The notes under the pieces are model-generated. The model did not search any database. It saw only the letters and a list, made by a program, of their open reading frames with translations, and was not told the origin of the DNA. The position numbers and the translations under genes were made by a program. From the NCBI GenBank assembly GCA_001600355.1, contig BCJU01000004.1, forward strand, positions 496,001 through 560,000: a DNA stretch of 64,000 bases, written 5' to 3'. Positions within the stretch are counted from its first letter, which is position 1. Each line of letters starts with the position of its first letter. The stretch comes from Meira nashicola (Eukaryota; Basidiomycota; Exobasidiomycetes; Exobasidiales; Brachybasidiaceae). Below are positions 1 to 9,883 of this stretch, in pieces.

Positions 1-86
1 AGTTCATCGAAGAAATCCCTCAAGAAGATTTCGAAATTATGACAGTTTTGAAACGTCACTTTGTCAAGAAAATCAAGAAAGTCTAA
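1..86 (+). CDS. 3' end of a BTB/POZ-array gene (partial)
   Basis: The window opens inside a gene. The frame starting at base 3 reads FIEEIPQEDFEIMTVLKRHF and then a basic tail ending VKKIKKV before a TAA at 84-86. This resembles the C-termini of the BTB-like paralogues downstream, which end in a valine-x-lysine-x-HF pattern (for example VVKEHFFEKK in the copy at 4158). I infer that it is the last part of exon 2 of another array member, so the array extends to the left of the window. No BTB domain is visible here, and the call rests on the short tail only. Confidence 0.55.
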   Translation, partial: FIEEIPQEDFEIMTVLKRHFVKKIKKV

Positions 87-192
87 CGATATTCCTAATG
101 ATGTATACTAGAAGCAATGAAGCAAATCTTCGCAATACCCATCAAAGATTCTATGATTGTATGCATTAAGTATTGAAAGCGAGTGTATGCGT

Positions 193-202
193 TGCTGAGT
201 CA
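193..202 (+). promoter_or_regulatory. TGCTGAGTCA bZIP-like element upstream of BTB gene 1
   Basis: A TGCTGAGTCA sequence lies 178 bp before the ATG at 380. It contains TGAGTCA, the AP-1/Gcn4-type core, and resembles half of a Maf recognition element. Closely related sequences occur upstream of each of the other four array genes. Function is inferred from that recurrence only. Confidence 0.45.
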
Positions 203-379
203 ATTGAAGTAACCGCGATGCTATTCGGTATACGCGCGCAAGATGTATGCGCACGCACGCCTGCACCCTTGAATAAGGTCCGAATAACCGTGAATAAATG
301 CTGTCAAAACGCTCTCTGTCTCTTGTCATACCACCATCCTTCTACCCATAGCTAGGATCTACCGAAGCCACTGCAGCAA

Positions 380-1377
380 ATGACGGAGACGGATAGCACA
401 CCTTCTCCAAAGAGAGCCAAGACGATGGCCACTAAAACAGAAAAAGACAAGAAAGAAGACGATCGAGTGAAACACATCATCATTCATATGACACGAAGCG
501 AATTCAATGATGTTGTGTTGGTCTGCAAAGGGGAAAAAGAAGGATATTCAGTTCACTTTTACGTTGAACGTGCAGTATTGGCTTGTGTTTCTTCGCCATT
601 CTCAAACATGCTCACAGATTGCAAAAATGATAAAGATAACGTCAAACCTGAAATCGCCTTGAATGAAGATGCAAGTACAGTTGAAACTTTTCTCAATATC
701 GTTTACGGTAAATGTGATCTTTCAGCTTTTGACTCATTCCAGTAAGTATTTCTGAATAGCTTAATAGCCGGATCAACACTAACAATTTGCTCTTTGTCCT
801 ACATATCAGCCATATCTTCATGGTGCTGGAAATGGGTGACAAGTTCTGCACCACTTTCATTGTCGATCGAATGATATTTCAATTATGCGAGAACCTTCGA
901 ACACACGTAGAAGGACAAAAGCCATTTACCACCAGATACAGCAATGCGGTAATTTTGAAGCTATTGAGCCTTTGTCGCAAGATCAAAATCAAACAAGTGA
1001 TTGCAACTCAATTAGCATTTAATACGCTCAAAAGTACAATTCTTCGTTATTGGCATCAATATTTGAAAAAATGTGGTGCAAAATTTCTAGGTAAATGCGC
1101 TTGTTCTTGTGGAAATTGTGAATGTACGAGCAAATTTTGTATGATCAATCAATCTTTCGATACAAGTTTCAGTCAATTGGCAGTCAGTATATTTTTCACA
1201 GATCAAGATTCTGCAGAATACTTTTCAGCTTTGGATATCTTGCTTTTCACAAATGCACTTAATAATTACTTCTACAATGGTGGAGATGCTGAAAAGGCCT
1301 TGATCGAATTCTTCTCTCCGCATCCGCAAAAAGGACCCAACAACACCATCTCACCACTAACGAACGTGACAGAATAG
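380..1377 (+). CDS. BTB/POZ-like protein, array gene 1
   Basis: Two exons, 380-741 and 810-1377, joined across a 68-nt GTAAGT..CAG intron give 309 residues. The BTB-like part (about residues 37-120) carries the array signature: a D-V-V-L-V-C strand, then F-Y-V-E-R-A-V-L-A-C and F-S-N-M. The intron falls in phase 2 just after D-S-F, the same place as in its paralogues. Exon 2 has the shared V-x-D-R helix (IVDRMIF) and, at about residues 215-231, a cysteine cluster CACSCGNCEC that could bind metal. A short basic PKRAK near residue 10 may be a nuclear signal. BTB domains mediate dimerisation and often Cullin-3 recruitment; nothing here shows the partner or substrate. The tail HPQKGPNN..NVTE is absent from the shorter paralogues. 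Confidence 0.8.
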
Positions 1378-1562
1378 CTGCTCTCCAATGCATGTATATA
1401 TTACACTGATGTACAGTAGATCAGAAAAGATATGAATTACGCTATGAATATTAGGTTAGCGGTTACACTACATTTATGATTTTAATACATAATAAGAAAT
1501 CGGACTTTAAAATGGCGTATACATTAGAACGGCTCCGATAGAGGTATTAAGTGGGGAAAAAG

Positions 1563-1571
1563 TGCTGAGCA
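1563..1571 (+). promoter_or_regulatory. TGCTGAGCA element upstream of BTB gene 2
   Basis: TGCTGAGCA lies 94 bp before the preferred ATG at 1665. It is a one-base-shorter version of the TGCTGAGTCA sites upstream of genes 1 and 3. Its role as a bZIP-type site is inferred. Confidence 0.4.
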
Positions 1572-1664
1572 AAATCCGATTTAAATTGATGAGAGCTATT
1601 GAAGACTGCAAAAGAGAGCTTTTCTTTTCTATCGTCTTTACCACTACTTAAGCGATTACCAAAA

Positions 1665-2576
1665 ATGGAAGTTACTCAAGACAGTGTTTCACAAAAGTCG
1701 AAAGACACTTTAGTTTCATGCGAGTCTAACATCATTCATATCGATGAACAAAGAAAAGATAAAATTGACCTTTATATTTGTTGTCAAGATGTTATCAAAG
1801 GTTCGGAATCGATTCATACAACAAAGTATGCAGTTGAGAAAGCTATTTTAGCTTGTCATTCTGCTGTATTCTCAAATATGTTTACCGATTGTATCAGCAA
1901 CGATTCAGAAGAGGTAGAAGAAATCAGCTTGAACGAAAACTCAGAAGTTACTTTGACTTTCCTCCAGCTTATTTATGGCAAGGTCGATTTTCCATCGAAT
2001 GACTTTGAGTAAGTACTGTCTTTAATCTTCTATAATATAGCTAAACTGATTACCCATTTACAAATTAACAGCCTTTGGGTCGACGTCATTGAGCTTGGGG
2101 ACAAACATTGCGCAAATATGGTGGTAGATCGAGCGATTCCATATCTACGTGAAGCTTTTGAGGATATTGCAGAAAAAACAACAGCATTTCCGTTGCGATA
2201 TGACAAGGCTGCAGGACTCAAATTGCTAGAAATTAATCGTCGATTGAAAAATGGAGATTTAAAAGCTTCACGATTAGCATCAGAGGAGCTCAATCGGGTA
2301 ATTTTTAGCTATTGGAGAGAGTACTGTGAAAGTTGCGGTGTCGAGTTCATAGAAAAGGCACCTTGCTCATGTGGTGGCTGTCCACACGAATGCTGCGGAC
2401 ACAAAGGTCTCTCTGCAACCTATGAGCGCAGTCCTTGCTCTTTGGTCAACTTCTTAGATAAAAAGACAGCAACACTCTTTCACGCTTCCGATATCTTTGC
2501 TTTTCAAACTACTTTGGAGAAGTATATGGTAGAGAACAATAACTTTCGTGAACTTTCTGACAAGTATTTTATTTAA
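1665..2576 (+). CDS. BTB/POZ-like protein, array gene 2
   Basis: Exons 1665-2008 and 2072-2576 with a 63-nt intron give 282 residues. I chose the ATG at 1665 (context accaaaaATGg) over an in-frame ATG at 1599: it has the better context, and the extra residues are hydrophobic and unlike the paralogues. Residues about 20-115 form the BTB-like domain (D-L-Y-I-C-C, then V-E-K-A-I-L-A-C-H-S and F-S-N-M-F). Exon 2 has W-V-D-V-I-E-L-G-D-K and V-V-D-R-A. Around residues 212-224 is a cysteine/histidine cluster CSCGGCPHECCGHK, equivalent to the cluster in gene 1 and missing from genes 3-5. Probably an adaptor or scaffold protein; its target is unknown. Confidence 0.8.
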
Positions 2577-2918
2577 GAAGGCTTATTAGCCTTACTTTAA
2601 TACATTGGCTCAAAATAATATCACAAAAATCAAGCAAATAACTAGAAACTCACAACAAATATATAAGAAATAATATGAAATGAAACACAAAATAGACTTG
2701 ACCTGAAATTTGTTTTCAACAGCATTTACGTTCGTATAGGTGAGTATATGCAAAAGTGTGCTGAGTCAAAATTAGCTAAGTATAAAAAAGGCACTTTTTT
2801 TTTTCGGCGCCGATATTTTGTCGAGGGAAATTTCCTTTAGTAGGCTGAAAATAATTTCAATCACTCCCTTTCTTAAAATCCATCACACCCTCATCAAAGC
2901 ATTTTTTGCGCAATAATT
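2577..2918. other. Intergenic, upstream region of BTB gene 3
   Basis: No gene seen. It holds the TGCTGAGTCA element, a TATAAAAA at 2781-2788, a T-tract, a CGGCGCCG palindrome at 2805-2812 and a pyrimidine-rich stretch TCCATCACACCCTCATCA just before the start. The element block, the palindrome and the final stretch recur in the same order upstream of gene 5, so the two promoters are duplicates. Confidence 0.7.
2759..2768 (+). promoter_or_regulatory. TGCTGAGTCA element upstream of BTB gene 3
   Basis: TGCTGAGTCA lies 151 bp before the ATG at 2919 and is identical to the element of gene 1. It is followed by AAATTAGCTAAGTA, which is repeated almost exactly upstream of gene 5. Confidence 0.45.
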
Positions 2919-3801
2919 ATGGATGACGGCGTGATATCATGTTTGAGCTCAAAAAATGCTTCTTCACCATCAGAAGCAATTGATAAAGTCTACTTAAACG
3001 AGAATTGGCAAGGACGTTCGGATATTATCCTCACTTGTAAAGATTTTGTTGGGTGGGCAAAGGATATAAAGTATACGCAATTCTACGTTGAAAAGACGGT
3101 TTTAGCTTGTCATTCAGTCGTTTTTGCAAACATGTTCTAAACATGTGTAGAGAAAGATACAGGGGATCTTCTAGAAGTTCCTATGGATGAGCCAAGTAAA
3201 ATCGTACGTTCTTTCCTGCGTATTATCTACGGCTATGTTGGTGATGATAATTAAAATAATCTACTTTACAATTTTGAGTAAGTACACTTTTCTCTTGACG
3301 AATTGAAATGTTTATTTGACACATAACCTACTTAAATGCTTAATCTTTTAAAGTCACTGGGTCAGTATGATTGAATTTTCAAACAAGTTTTGCGTAAATG
3401 TGTTGCTCGACAGAGCTGTTATTAACCTTTGCCTTACATTTCAAGAAATAGCACTCGAGGATGCCGATGACAAAACAACATCACTGTCTCCCACATACGA
3501 GAATGCTACAGTGCTCAAATTATTTGCTATCTATCGACAAATTCGGAAAGATAAGCTCTCCGTCTCTAAAATGGCGATTTTCGGATTAAAGCAATCAATT
3601 GATGATTGGGAAGAATTTTGCGAACGAGTGAATATTGATATAGACATTGAAAAACCTCTTGTGACGTTTCCAAAGTTTTTGAACATGAAAACGATAACCT
3701 TATTCGAGCATACGGATATCATGGCGTTCTGTCTTGTTCTGCAAGATTACAGTAAGAAAAAAGACAACATTAGGGAGATTGTTGACAAGCACTTCTGTTA
3801 A
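2919..3801 (+). pseudogene. BTB/POZ-like array gene 3, interrupted in exon 1
   Basis: Exon 1 (2919-3277) starts normally and carries the array signature (D-I-I-L-T-C, F-Y-V-E-K-T-V-L-A-C-H-S, F-A-N-M-F). It then meets an in-frame TAA at 3138-3140 where the closest paralogue (gene 5) has CAA, and a second TAA at 3252-3254. The bases between and after the stops still align with gene 5 in the same frame. The intron (3278-3353, GTAAGT..AAG) and exon 2 (3354-3801) are intact, and exon 2 is open to its normal stop. I read this as a recent pseudogene with point-mutation stops rather than indels. A short 73-residue product ending after the first BTB helices is possible but would lack half of the fold. 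Confidence 0.75.
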
Positions 3802-4157
3802 TCATCTTTATCCGCAAAAAGGACCAAACAACCTTATCTCTCGACCAAAGAACGTAACAGAATAGCTATCCCTCTTTATCCAGTTAATGTAGAATATTAT
3901 AGCATACATTCACCCTTTATACAACGCCTCTCCGCTTTTAATTCTACTTTCTTTTCTCCAAGATTGATTAGAGGCATGATTGATACTTGAAATGGCTTAA
4001 GCGCGGCGCTTTTTCTGCCTAAATGAGGTAAAGGCACCGAAACACTTTGACGAAAAACTTGCTGAGCAGGCTATATACTTGTTTACTGTTTTTTTTTACC
4101 TACCATCAAATGTTCTACTTGGTGATTTTACCTTTACTAGCTTACCATCATTTCAAT
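3802..4157. other. Intergenic, relic of a longer BTB tail and promoter of gene 4
   Basis: Bases 3812-3868 match the coding 3' end of gene 1 (1322-1378): both contain CCGCAAAAAGGACC followed by an AACAACC-like stretch and end in an AACAGAATAGCT-like stretch. In gene 1 these bases encode the last residues; here they lie beyond the stop codon of gene 3. The rest is T-rich and holds the TGCTGAGCA element of gene 4. Confidence 0.6.
4060..4068 (+). promoter_or_regulatory. TGCTGAGCA element upstream of BTB gene 4
   Basis: TGCTGAGCA lies 90 bp before the ATG at 4158, at nearly the same distance as in gene 2. It sits inside an in-frame extension that begins at 4047, which argues that the extension is promoter and not coding. 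Confidence 0.4.
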
Positions 4158-5119
4158 ATGAGCAACGGCACGAGTAATGATATGAGCAATGTTGCGCCTT
4201 TGATTAAATCTATTCCAAAATCCTATTCTCAAGCAGCTCAAGCCACGCATATATACACGTACAATAAGACAAGATTTGGGTACAATGATATCATTTTGAC
4301 TTGCAATCTTGAAAACGATGATTCAAAAGCGCCAGAAGTACACAAGTTTATGGTAGAAAAGGCAGTTCTCGCTTGTCATTCAACAGTATTTGCTGACATG
4401 GTTGATAAAGTAGAAGAAAGCGATGATGAAAGCGATGATGAAAGCGAGGATGAAATACTACCTTCTATTCCTCTTTCGGAACCACCAGGCATTATTGATA
4501 CGATTCTCAAGATTCTTTATCATACAACAAGTTATATGCAAGCCAATGACAATAACGGTGAATCTTTTGAGTAAGTTGAAATAGCATCAAAGTAGAATAT
4601 GAAGGTTATTAACAGAGTTTCATCACTTTTTAAAGTCACTGGGTGGATGTTATCGAAGTAGCAGATATGTATTGTATGGATATGGTGATCGATAGAGCTC
4701 TTTTATACCTTTGCTGTTCTTTTAAGAGCTTTATTGAAGAGGGTAAATCTGGTAATTTTGACACAACAAGATACGGTAAAGCGGCTATTTTGAAGTTCTT
4801 AATTGTTTTCCGTCGAGCTTATAAAGGTGAATGGGATATTTCATCTTTCTCTATGCAAGAATTTCAAGTAATATGTACCGGCCAATGGGATCGATATTGT
4901 GGTTTAATCATTACGACGGCTTCAAATTTGGACCAAAAATTCGTCAGTGCTCCGTTTCTCGACTCATTCGTAACGGAAGAAAGTTTGTCGTTCTTTACTA
5001 AAGCAGAAATTTACGCATTCTCAAACGTCCTACAACGTTGTGTTGCTATATCAGACGGGTTCCATTTTTATGAAGTGGTTAAAGAACACTTCTTCGAGAA
5101 GAAAATCCTTGAATCGTGA
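4158..5119 (+). CDS. BTB/POZ-like protein, array gene 4
   Basis: Exons 4158-4570 and 4636-5119 with a 65-nt intron give 298 residues. The start at 4158 (tttcaatATGagc) is preferred; an upstream in-frame ATG at 4047 would add a hydrophobic leader made of promoter-like T-rich sequence. The BTB-like domain (about residues 40-135) has D-I-I-L-T-C, V-E-K-A-V-L-A-C-H-S and F-A-D-M-V. In the middle it contains an acidic insertion, ESDDESDDESEDE, from a 12-bp unit repeated about three times. Exon 2 starts H-W-V-D-V-I-E-V-A-D and has M-V-I-D-R-A. There is no cysteine cluster. It is the most divergent intact member of the array. Partner unknown. Confidence 0.78.
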
Positions 5120-5489
5120 TCAGTCATCTCCTTAATTACGAGATGATCAAAGATTGTTGTAAATATATTGTACACATTCATTTTTTTTGATTTGTGCTTC
5201 TTTGTCAAGCATATCTATACATTTAGCTTGAATTCAATTCTTTTTGATTGATTATTGATAAGAGTAAAAGCATACTTACCCATATTTCTCTAATATTCTA
5301 ATCAAAATGTGAGCGGATGGAAAATGGTGCTCAGTCAAATTTAGCTAAGTACAAGAAGATTGTATAAATGTTTCGGCGCCGTTCGATTAGTGGCGCCTTC
5401 ATTTGAGTAGAGAGAGTATCATTGATTTCGCTCTTCCCTTCTTTTTCTAATCCATCACACCCTCATCATAATATTTTTATGTAAGAAGA
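5120..5489. other. Intergenic, promoter of BTB gene 5
   Basis: No gene seen. It has the TGCTCAGTCA element, TATAAA near 5363, a CGGCGCCG palindrome at 5374-5381 and the same pyrimidine-rich TCCATCACACCCTCATCA before the start as gene 3. These shared blocks mark it as a duplicate of the gene 3 promoter. Confidence 0.7.
5328..5337 (+). promoter_or_regulatory. TGCTCAGTCA element upstream of BTB gene 5
   Basis: TGCTCAGTCA lies 153 bp before the ATG at 5490, almost the same spacing as the gene 3 site, and is followed by the same AATTTAGCTAAGTA-type stretch. Confidence 0.4.
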
Positions 5490-6355
5490 ATGTCGGATGA
5501 CACAATATCAGTTTCCAGCTTAACGATTAGTCCAGCATCTATAGACCCGATCGAGAAGGTATATTTGAATGAGAATTGGCAAGAATGTTCCGATATCATC
5601 ATCACTTGCAATGACACTGACCTTATAAATCAAAAGTCTAAAATTACACAATTTTATACTGATAAAGCATTCTTAGCTTATCATTCAGTCGTATTCGCAA
5701 ATATGTTCCAACAATATGTAAAGAAAGAGACAGAGGATCTAATAGAAGTTTCTATAGATGTGCCAACTAAAGTCGTACATTCATTCATACGCATCATCTA
5801 CGGCAATTTTGATTCTGATCATATTCACGATTTTGAGTGAGTACGCCTTTTTTTTTCTGACCAGATAAATAATTTGTTCTCCTCATTGAACTTTTTCGTT
5901 GCTTAAATTTCTCAAGTCATTGGATCAGCGTAATTGAGCTCGGAGAGAAATACTGCGCAGATATGGTAATCGATAGAGCTGTTTTTCGCCTTTGCACGTC
6001 TTTTCAATTAATAGCACGTAATGTAGCCCAAACAAATTTATCTCTAATATATGAGAATGCTACTGTGCTCAAATTCTTCATCATCCATCGTCAAGTTCAA
6101 AAAAGTGTACTCCGCGTTTCCTCCTGGACAGCAAGGGAAATGCACAAGGCGATACAGTGGTGGCGAGATTTTTGTAATCGTCTCGGAATTGACTTAAACA
6201 TCCAAAATCCTGTTGTGATGCTGCCAAAGTTTCTGAATATGAAAACAACCGCCTTATTCCAATCGACGGATATCCTGGCGTTCACCCTTGTTCTCTTGGA
6301 ATATAGTCATAAAGATGACAATATTTTGGAGCTCGTCAAAAAGCATTTCTCTTGA
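5490..6355 (+). CDS. BTB/POZ-like protein, array gene 5
   Basis: Exons 5490-5836 and 5917-6355 with an 80-nt intron (GTGAGT..AAG) give 261 residues, the shortest intact copy. Residues about 20-115 are the BTB-like domain: L-N-E-N-W-Q-E, D-I-I-I-T-C, a helix ending F-L-A-Y-H-S-V-V, F-A-N-M-F, then I-I-Y-G-N-F. Exon 2 starts H-W-I-S-V-I-E-L-G-E-K and has M-V-I-D-R-A-V. The protein ends E-L-V-K-K-H-F-S. It is the closest relative of the interrupted gene 3 in both coding and upstream sequence, so one probably arose from the other. BTB proteins commonly act as dimeric adaptors; the target here is unknown. Confidence 0.8.
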
Positions 6356-6493
6356 AAATTGGTTCGTCAATGAATGCATGGCAGATGTTTGATTTTCCGT
6401 AATAATCATGTTGTACACTTTTTCTCATAGCCAATCATCACAATCGAATAAAATTACATATTTCATATCACCGTTACGATACAATAAAATTTA

Positions 6494-7932
6494 TCAATCA
6501 GCATCGTCAATGGATTTGCCAGTGATATAATCCGGACCTTCTGCAGCTCTGTATTCTCCCATAAGTTCAGATACAGTTTCCCGTGCTTCATCGAATTCCA
6601 TCAAATCATTCCCGATCACACTCTCCTTGCGGTATGCTTCCAAGAATGCATTTCTCTTTCTCAACTTGTCGTATTGATCAACTGTTCTCTTGAAGATCGC
6701 ACCAATTCCCGTATGATTTGCCAACATCAATCCGTTCACTCTGTGGCTAGCGGGCATGTATGGACTTCTCTTGGTTAAAGCAACTTGAATGCTTGCTGGG
6801 CCCCAAGGAATAAAGTTGGCTAGATGTCTTTCACGAATTCGCAATAGCGATTTATGCACATCACGCGGATCAATTGTGTCACCCTGAATGATATCAAGAA
6901 TGGAGATGTAACACGACGATTTGGACGCTCCTTGTGTCGATACCATTCTGTTCTTCGGCTGTAGCAGACGTCGCATTACGTCTAAGACTGACGTTTTTGT
7001 CGTCCCTTTTCCTCGATCGATTGTGTCGGATGTGAATGGTGTATACGATGTCATCAAGAAATGAGCCCGAGGAGTGGGTATTAGTGAAGCAATCATTCCA
7101 ACAAGATCGTTATTCATGTAGCCAGGGTATCGTAATGTCTGAGTGGAAGCGCCCATCACTGTGCTGACCAATTGATTGGTTTGACTGTAGCTTGGATCTT
7201 GAATATGAAGTCTGTCTGATGCAATTCTTGCTAATGCCGCATTATCCAAAACAACAACACTATCAGCATTGTCAACCAATCTCTTCATTGCTAAAACGGA
7301 GTTGTAAGGTTGCACAACAACATCGGATGTCTCTTCGGAATTAGGGAACACGCTGTACGTTTGAATAAGCTTCTTCGGATACGCATCAGACAATCGTTCG
7401 AGCAAGAAAGAACCCAGTCCAGATCCTGTACCACCAGCGATCGAATGCAGCAAAAAGAAACCCTTTTATGATGGAAGAAACAAATGTCAGATCAATGCCA
7501 CCACTTTCTTTTAAGTTCCATACTCACCTCTAGACTATCGCTTCCATCTGCTTCTCTTTCGATCATATCCAAAATTTCATCACATCTCCTTTCACCTTCT
7601 GCATAACCTTGTGCCCAATTATTACCTGCACCTCCTCCTGTCTTGCTCGAATAAATGTTCTCGGGATTGTACAGATTCTTGTATGGTCCCGACATGATTC
7701 CTTGAATCACTCTTGGCTCCGTATCTATCATGCATGATCTCGGAACGTAGTGATCATCATCAGCTTGATAGAAAAATACATCCTTTCGATCATTCGCCAA
7801 ACCTTCTGTGGCATACTCCTCCAACGTACCATCTCTCGAAATTCCATGATCTTTGCAGAGATGTTCCCAAAATTGACTTCCGACTTGATTACCACATTGT
7901 CCAGCTTGAACGGTGATCAGCTCACGCGGCAT
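6494..7932 (-). CDS. TUB4: Gamma-tubulin
   Basis: Two exons, 7932-7528 and 7462-6494, with a 65-nt intron give 457 residues, the usual gamma-tubulin length. Gamma-tubulin forms the ring complex that nucleates microtubules at the spindle pole body. The start [16 protein letters not shown] is typical, and the F-F-Y-Q-A-D-D stretch and R-K-D-V before it distinguish gamma from alpha and beta. The nucleotide-binding loops [11 protein letters not shown] (near residue 100) and GGTGSGLGS (near 145) are intact, and the intron splits the chain just before the second. The C-terminus is acidic (IDDAD). It is convergent with BTB gene 5 (138 bp apart) and divergent from fibrillarin. Confidence 0.97.
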
Positions 7933-8475
7933 TTTGGCTTACGTGATGGCTATGACAGATGTGATTATGTCTTTGCTATCATCCGTTTGATGAGATAGAG
8001 GATGTGTGTACCACCAAGTTCAATCAGTGTGTGTATGTCTAAATGCATATCAAAAAGTGTTGATTAACACAAGACGCGTCTAGAAAGTGGACCTCTAAAG
8101 GCAGCGAGCGCGTTAAGCTTAAATAAGCAAGCCTTTCAGACTACTGAGCACGTGAAGATGTACAATTGAATTTTTCTCTCTTTTTTTGCGCGCCCGCATT
8201 TTTGCAGCTTGCAAGAAGGCAGTTTAACTTAGCCTTTTTTTTCGCTGCTGCTTGAACATTCTTCCAAAAAATTTAAGTCAAGCCATCCACCGAAACAAAG
8301 AATTTATCTAAACGTATGCAAGCAAGTGCAAGTAATCGTTCATTTTTGCATCAATCTTTCCATCATCCATCTTTTTCATTTTTTGATCGGACAAACAGAA
8401 AGCTGTGCAATTTCATTCTGCACACAAGCTCAGCTTCTCATTCCCTTTTCTGAGCCCTAACAACATATACATATA
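7933..8475. other. Divergent promoter region between gamma-tubulin and fibrillarin
   Basis: 543 bp with no gene seen. It is pyrimidine-rich near the fibrillarin start. I cannot assign individual sites. Confidence 0.7.
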
Positions 8476-9551
8476 ATGGCTTTCGGTGAGTATTGAACAC
8501 TTTGATATAGCTCAGCTTTGCAGTTTACTGATTTTTATTCTTCATTTTTCTTCTTCCAGGTGAACGTGGTGGTCGTGGTGGAGGCCGTGGTGGCGGTCGT
8601 GGTGGAAGCCGTGGTGGTCCTCCAGGACGTGGTGGATTCGGAGGAGGCGGTCGTGGAGGCGGCTTCGGTGGACGTGGTGGTGCTGGTGGTAGAGGAGGAG
8701 GTCGTGGCGGTGGCTTTGGCGGACGTGGTGCACCAGGTGGTCGTGGTGGTAGAGGTGCTCCTCGTGGTGGTGCTAGAGGAGGTCGTGGTGGTGGTCGTGG
8801 CGGCGGCGCTGGTGCCAAGGGTGGCTCAAACGTTATCGTCAAACCACATCGTCACGAAGGTATCTTTGTTGCTGAAGGCAAAGAACACCTTTTGGTCACA
8901 AAGAACTTGGTACCTGGAGAGAGTGTATACGGTGAAAAGCGTATCAGTGTTGAAACTCCAGCTCAAGGTGATGATGCTTTAAGTCAAAAGACAGAATATC
9001 GTGTTTGGAACCCTTTCCGATCCAAATTGGCTGCAGGTGTTTTGGGTGGTTTGGACCACATTCACGTTAACCCAGGAAAGAAGGTTTTATACTTGGGTGC
9101 CGCAAGTGGTACCAGTGTCAGTCATGTTGCCGATGTCGTTGGACCTGAAGGAACAGTTTACGCTGTCGAATTCTCTCACAGATCTGGACGTGATTTGATC
9201 AATATGGCAAAGAAACGTACAAATGTGATCCCAATCATCGAAGATGCAAGACATCCTCAAAAGTACCGTATGCTCGTCGGAATGGTTGATACAATCTTTG
9301 CTGATGTTGCTCAACCTGATCAAGCTCGTATCGTTGCTTTGAACGCTTCTCACTTTTTGAAAGATGGTGGTGCAGCAGTGATCAGTATCAAGGCAAGCTG
9401 TATCGATAGTACAGCAGTACCAGAAGCCGTATTCGCAGGAGAAATCAAAAAGATGCAAGAAGCAAGCCTACGTCCAAAAGAACAAGTTACCTTGGAACCA
9501 TATGAAAGAGATCACTGCATCGTTACATCTGTTTACCAAAGACATAAATGA
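8476..9551 (+). CDS. NOP1: Fibrillarin, rRNA 2'-O-methyltransferase
   Basis: Exon 1 is only 10 nt (8476-8485: ATG GCT TTC G), then a 74-nt intron, then exon 2 8560-9551, giving 333 residues. Fibrillarin is the nucleolar methyltransferase of box C/D snoRNPs that 2'-O-methylates rRNA and also methylates a glutamine of histone H2A. Residues about 4-95 are a glycine/arginine-rich GAR domain. The catalytic domain follows, with the S-adenosylmethionine loop [17 protein letters not shown] and family blocks such as [13 protein letters not shown] and [10 protein letters not shown]. The glycine codons are strongly biased to GGT, as expected for high expression. The very early intron is the only reason the start is not obvious. 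Confidence 0.97.
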
Positions 9552-9883
9552 TTGTTTTAGATGAGAATGCTTCATCTATAAATTCCTTTCTATATGTGCT
9601 TTTCTGTTTCGTTTAGTTCTCGTCTCTCTTGTATATCGTAGCTCGTTTTTCATACAATCATATTTGGCATCATTTTGCAAACATCTGGAAGAAATTTAGA
9701 TAGATATCCGCTTTAAAAGATTGTTCGCAAGACTTTTTTTCTGGACCCCTCGCGTGACATTGTTAAGCACAAAAGCAGTGTACAAGAAATTTCAGAAAAT
9801 TTATTCCAAACCCCACGCTGAGAAGAAGAAATATTTTGTACATGTATGCATACCGTTCTTGACTTCCATCAGAAATTCATAGT
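9552..9883. other. Intergenic, fibrillarin 3' end and TRM11 promoter
   Basis: 332 bp between two same-strand genes. T-rich downstream of fibrillarin; no gene or recognisable element seen. Confidence 0.6.

Noticed and set aside
4047..4157. N-terminal extension of BTB gene 4 that resembles a signal peptide
   Set aside because: It runs through T-rich promoter sequence and the TGCTGAGCA element; the paralogues have no such leader.
8525..8842. Proline-rich minus-strand open frame
   Set aside because: It is the complement of the GGT-rich fibrillarin GAR repeats and has no independent support.
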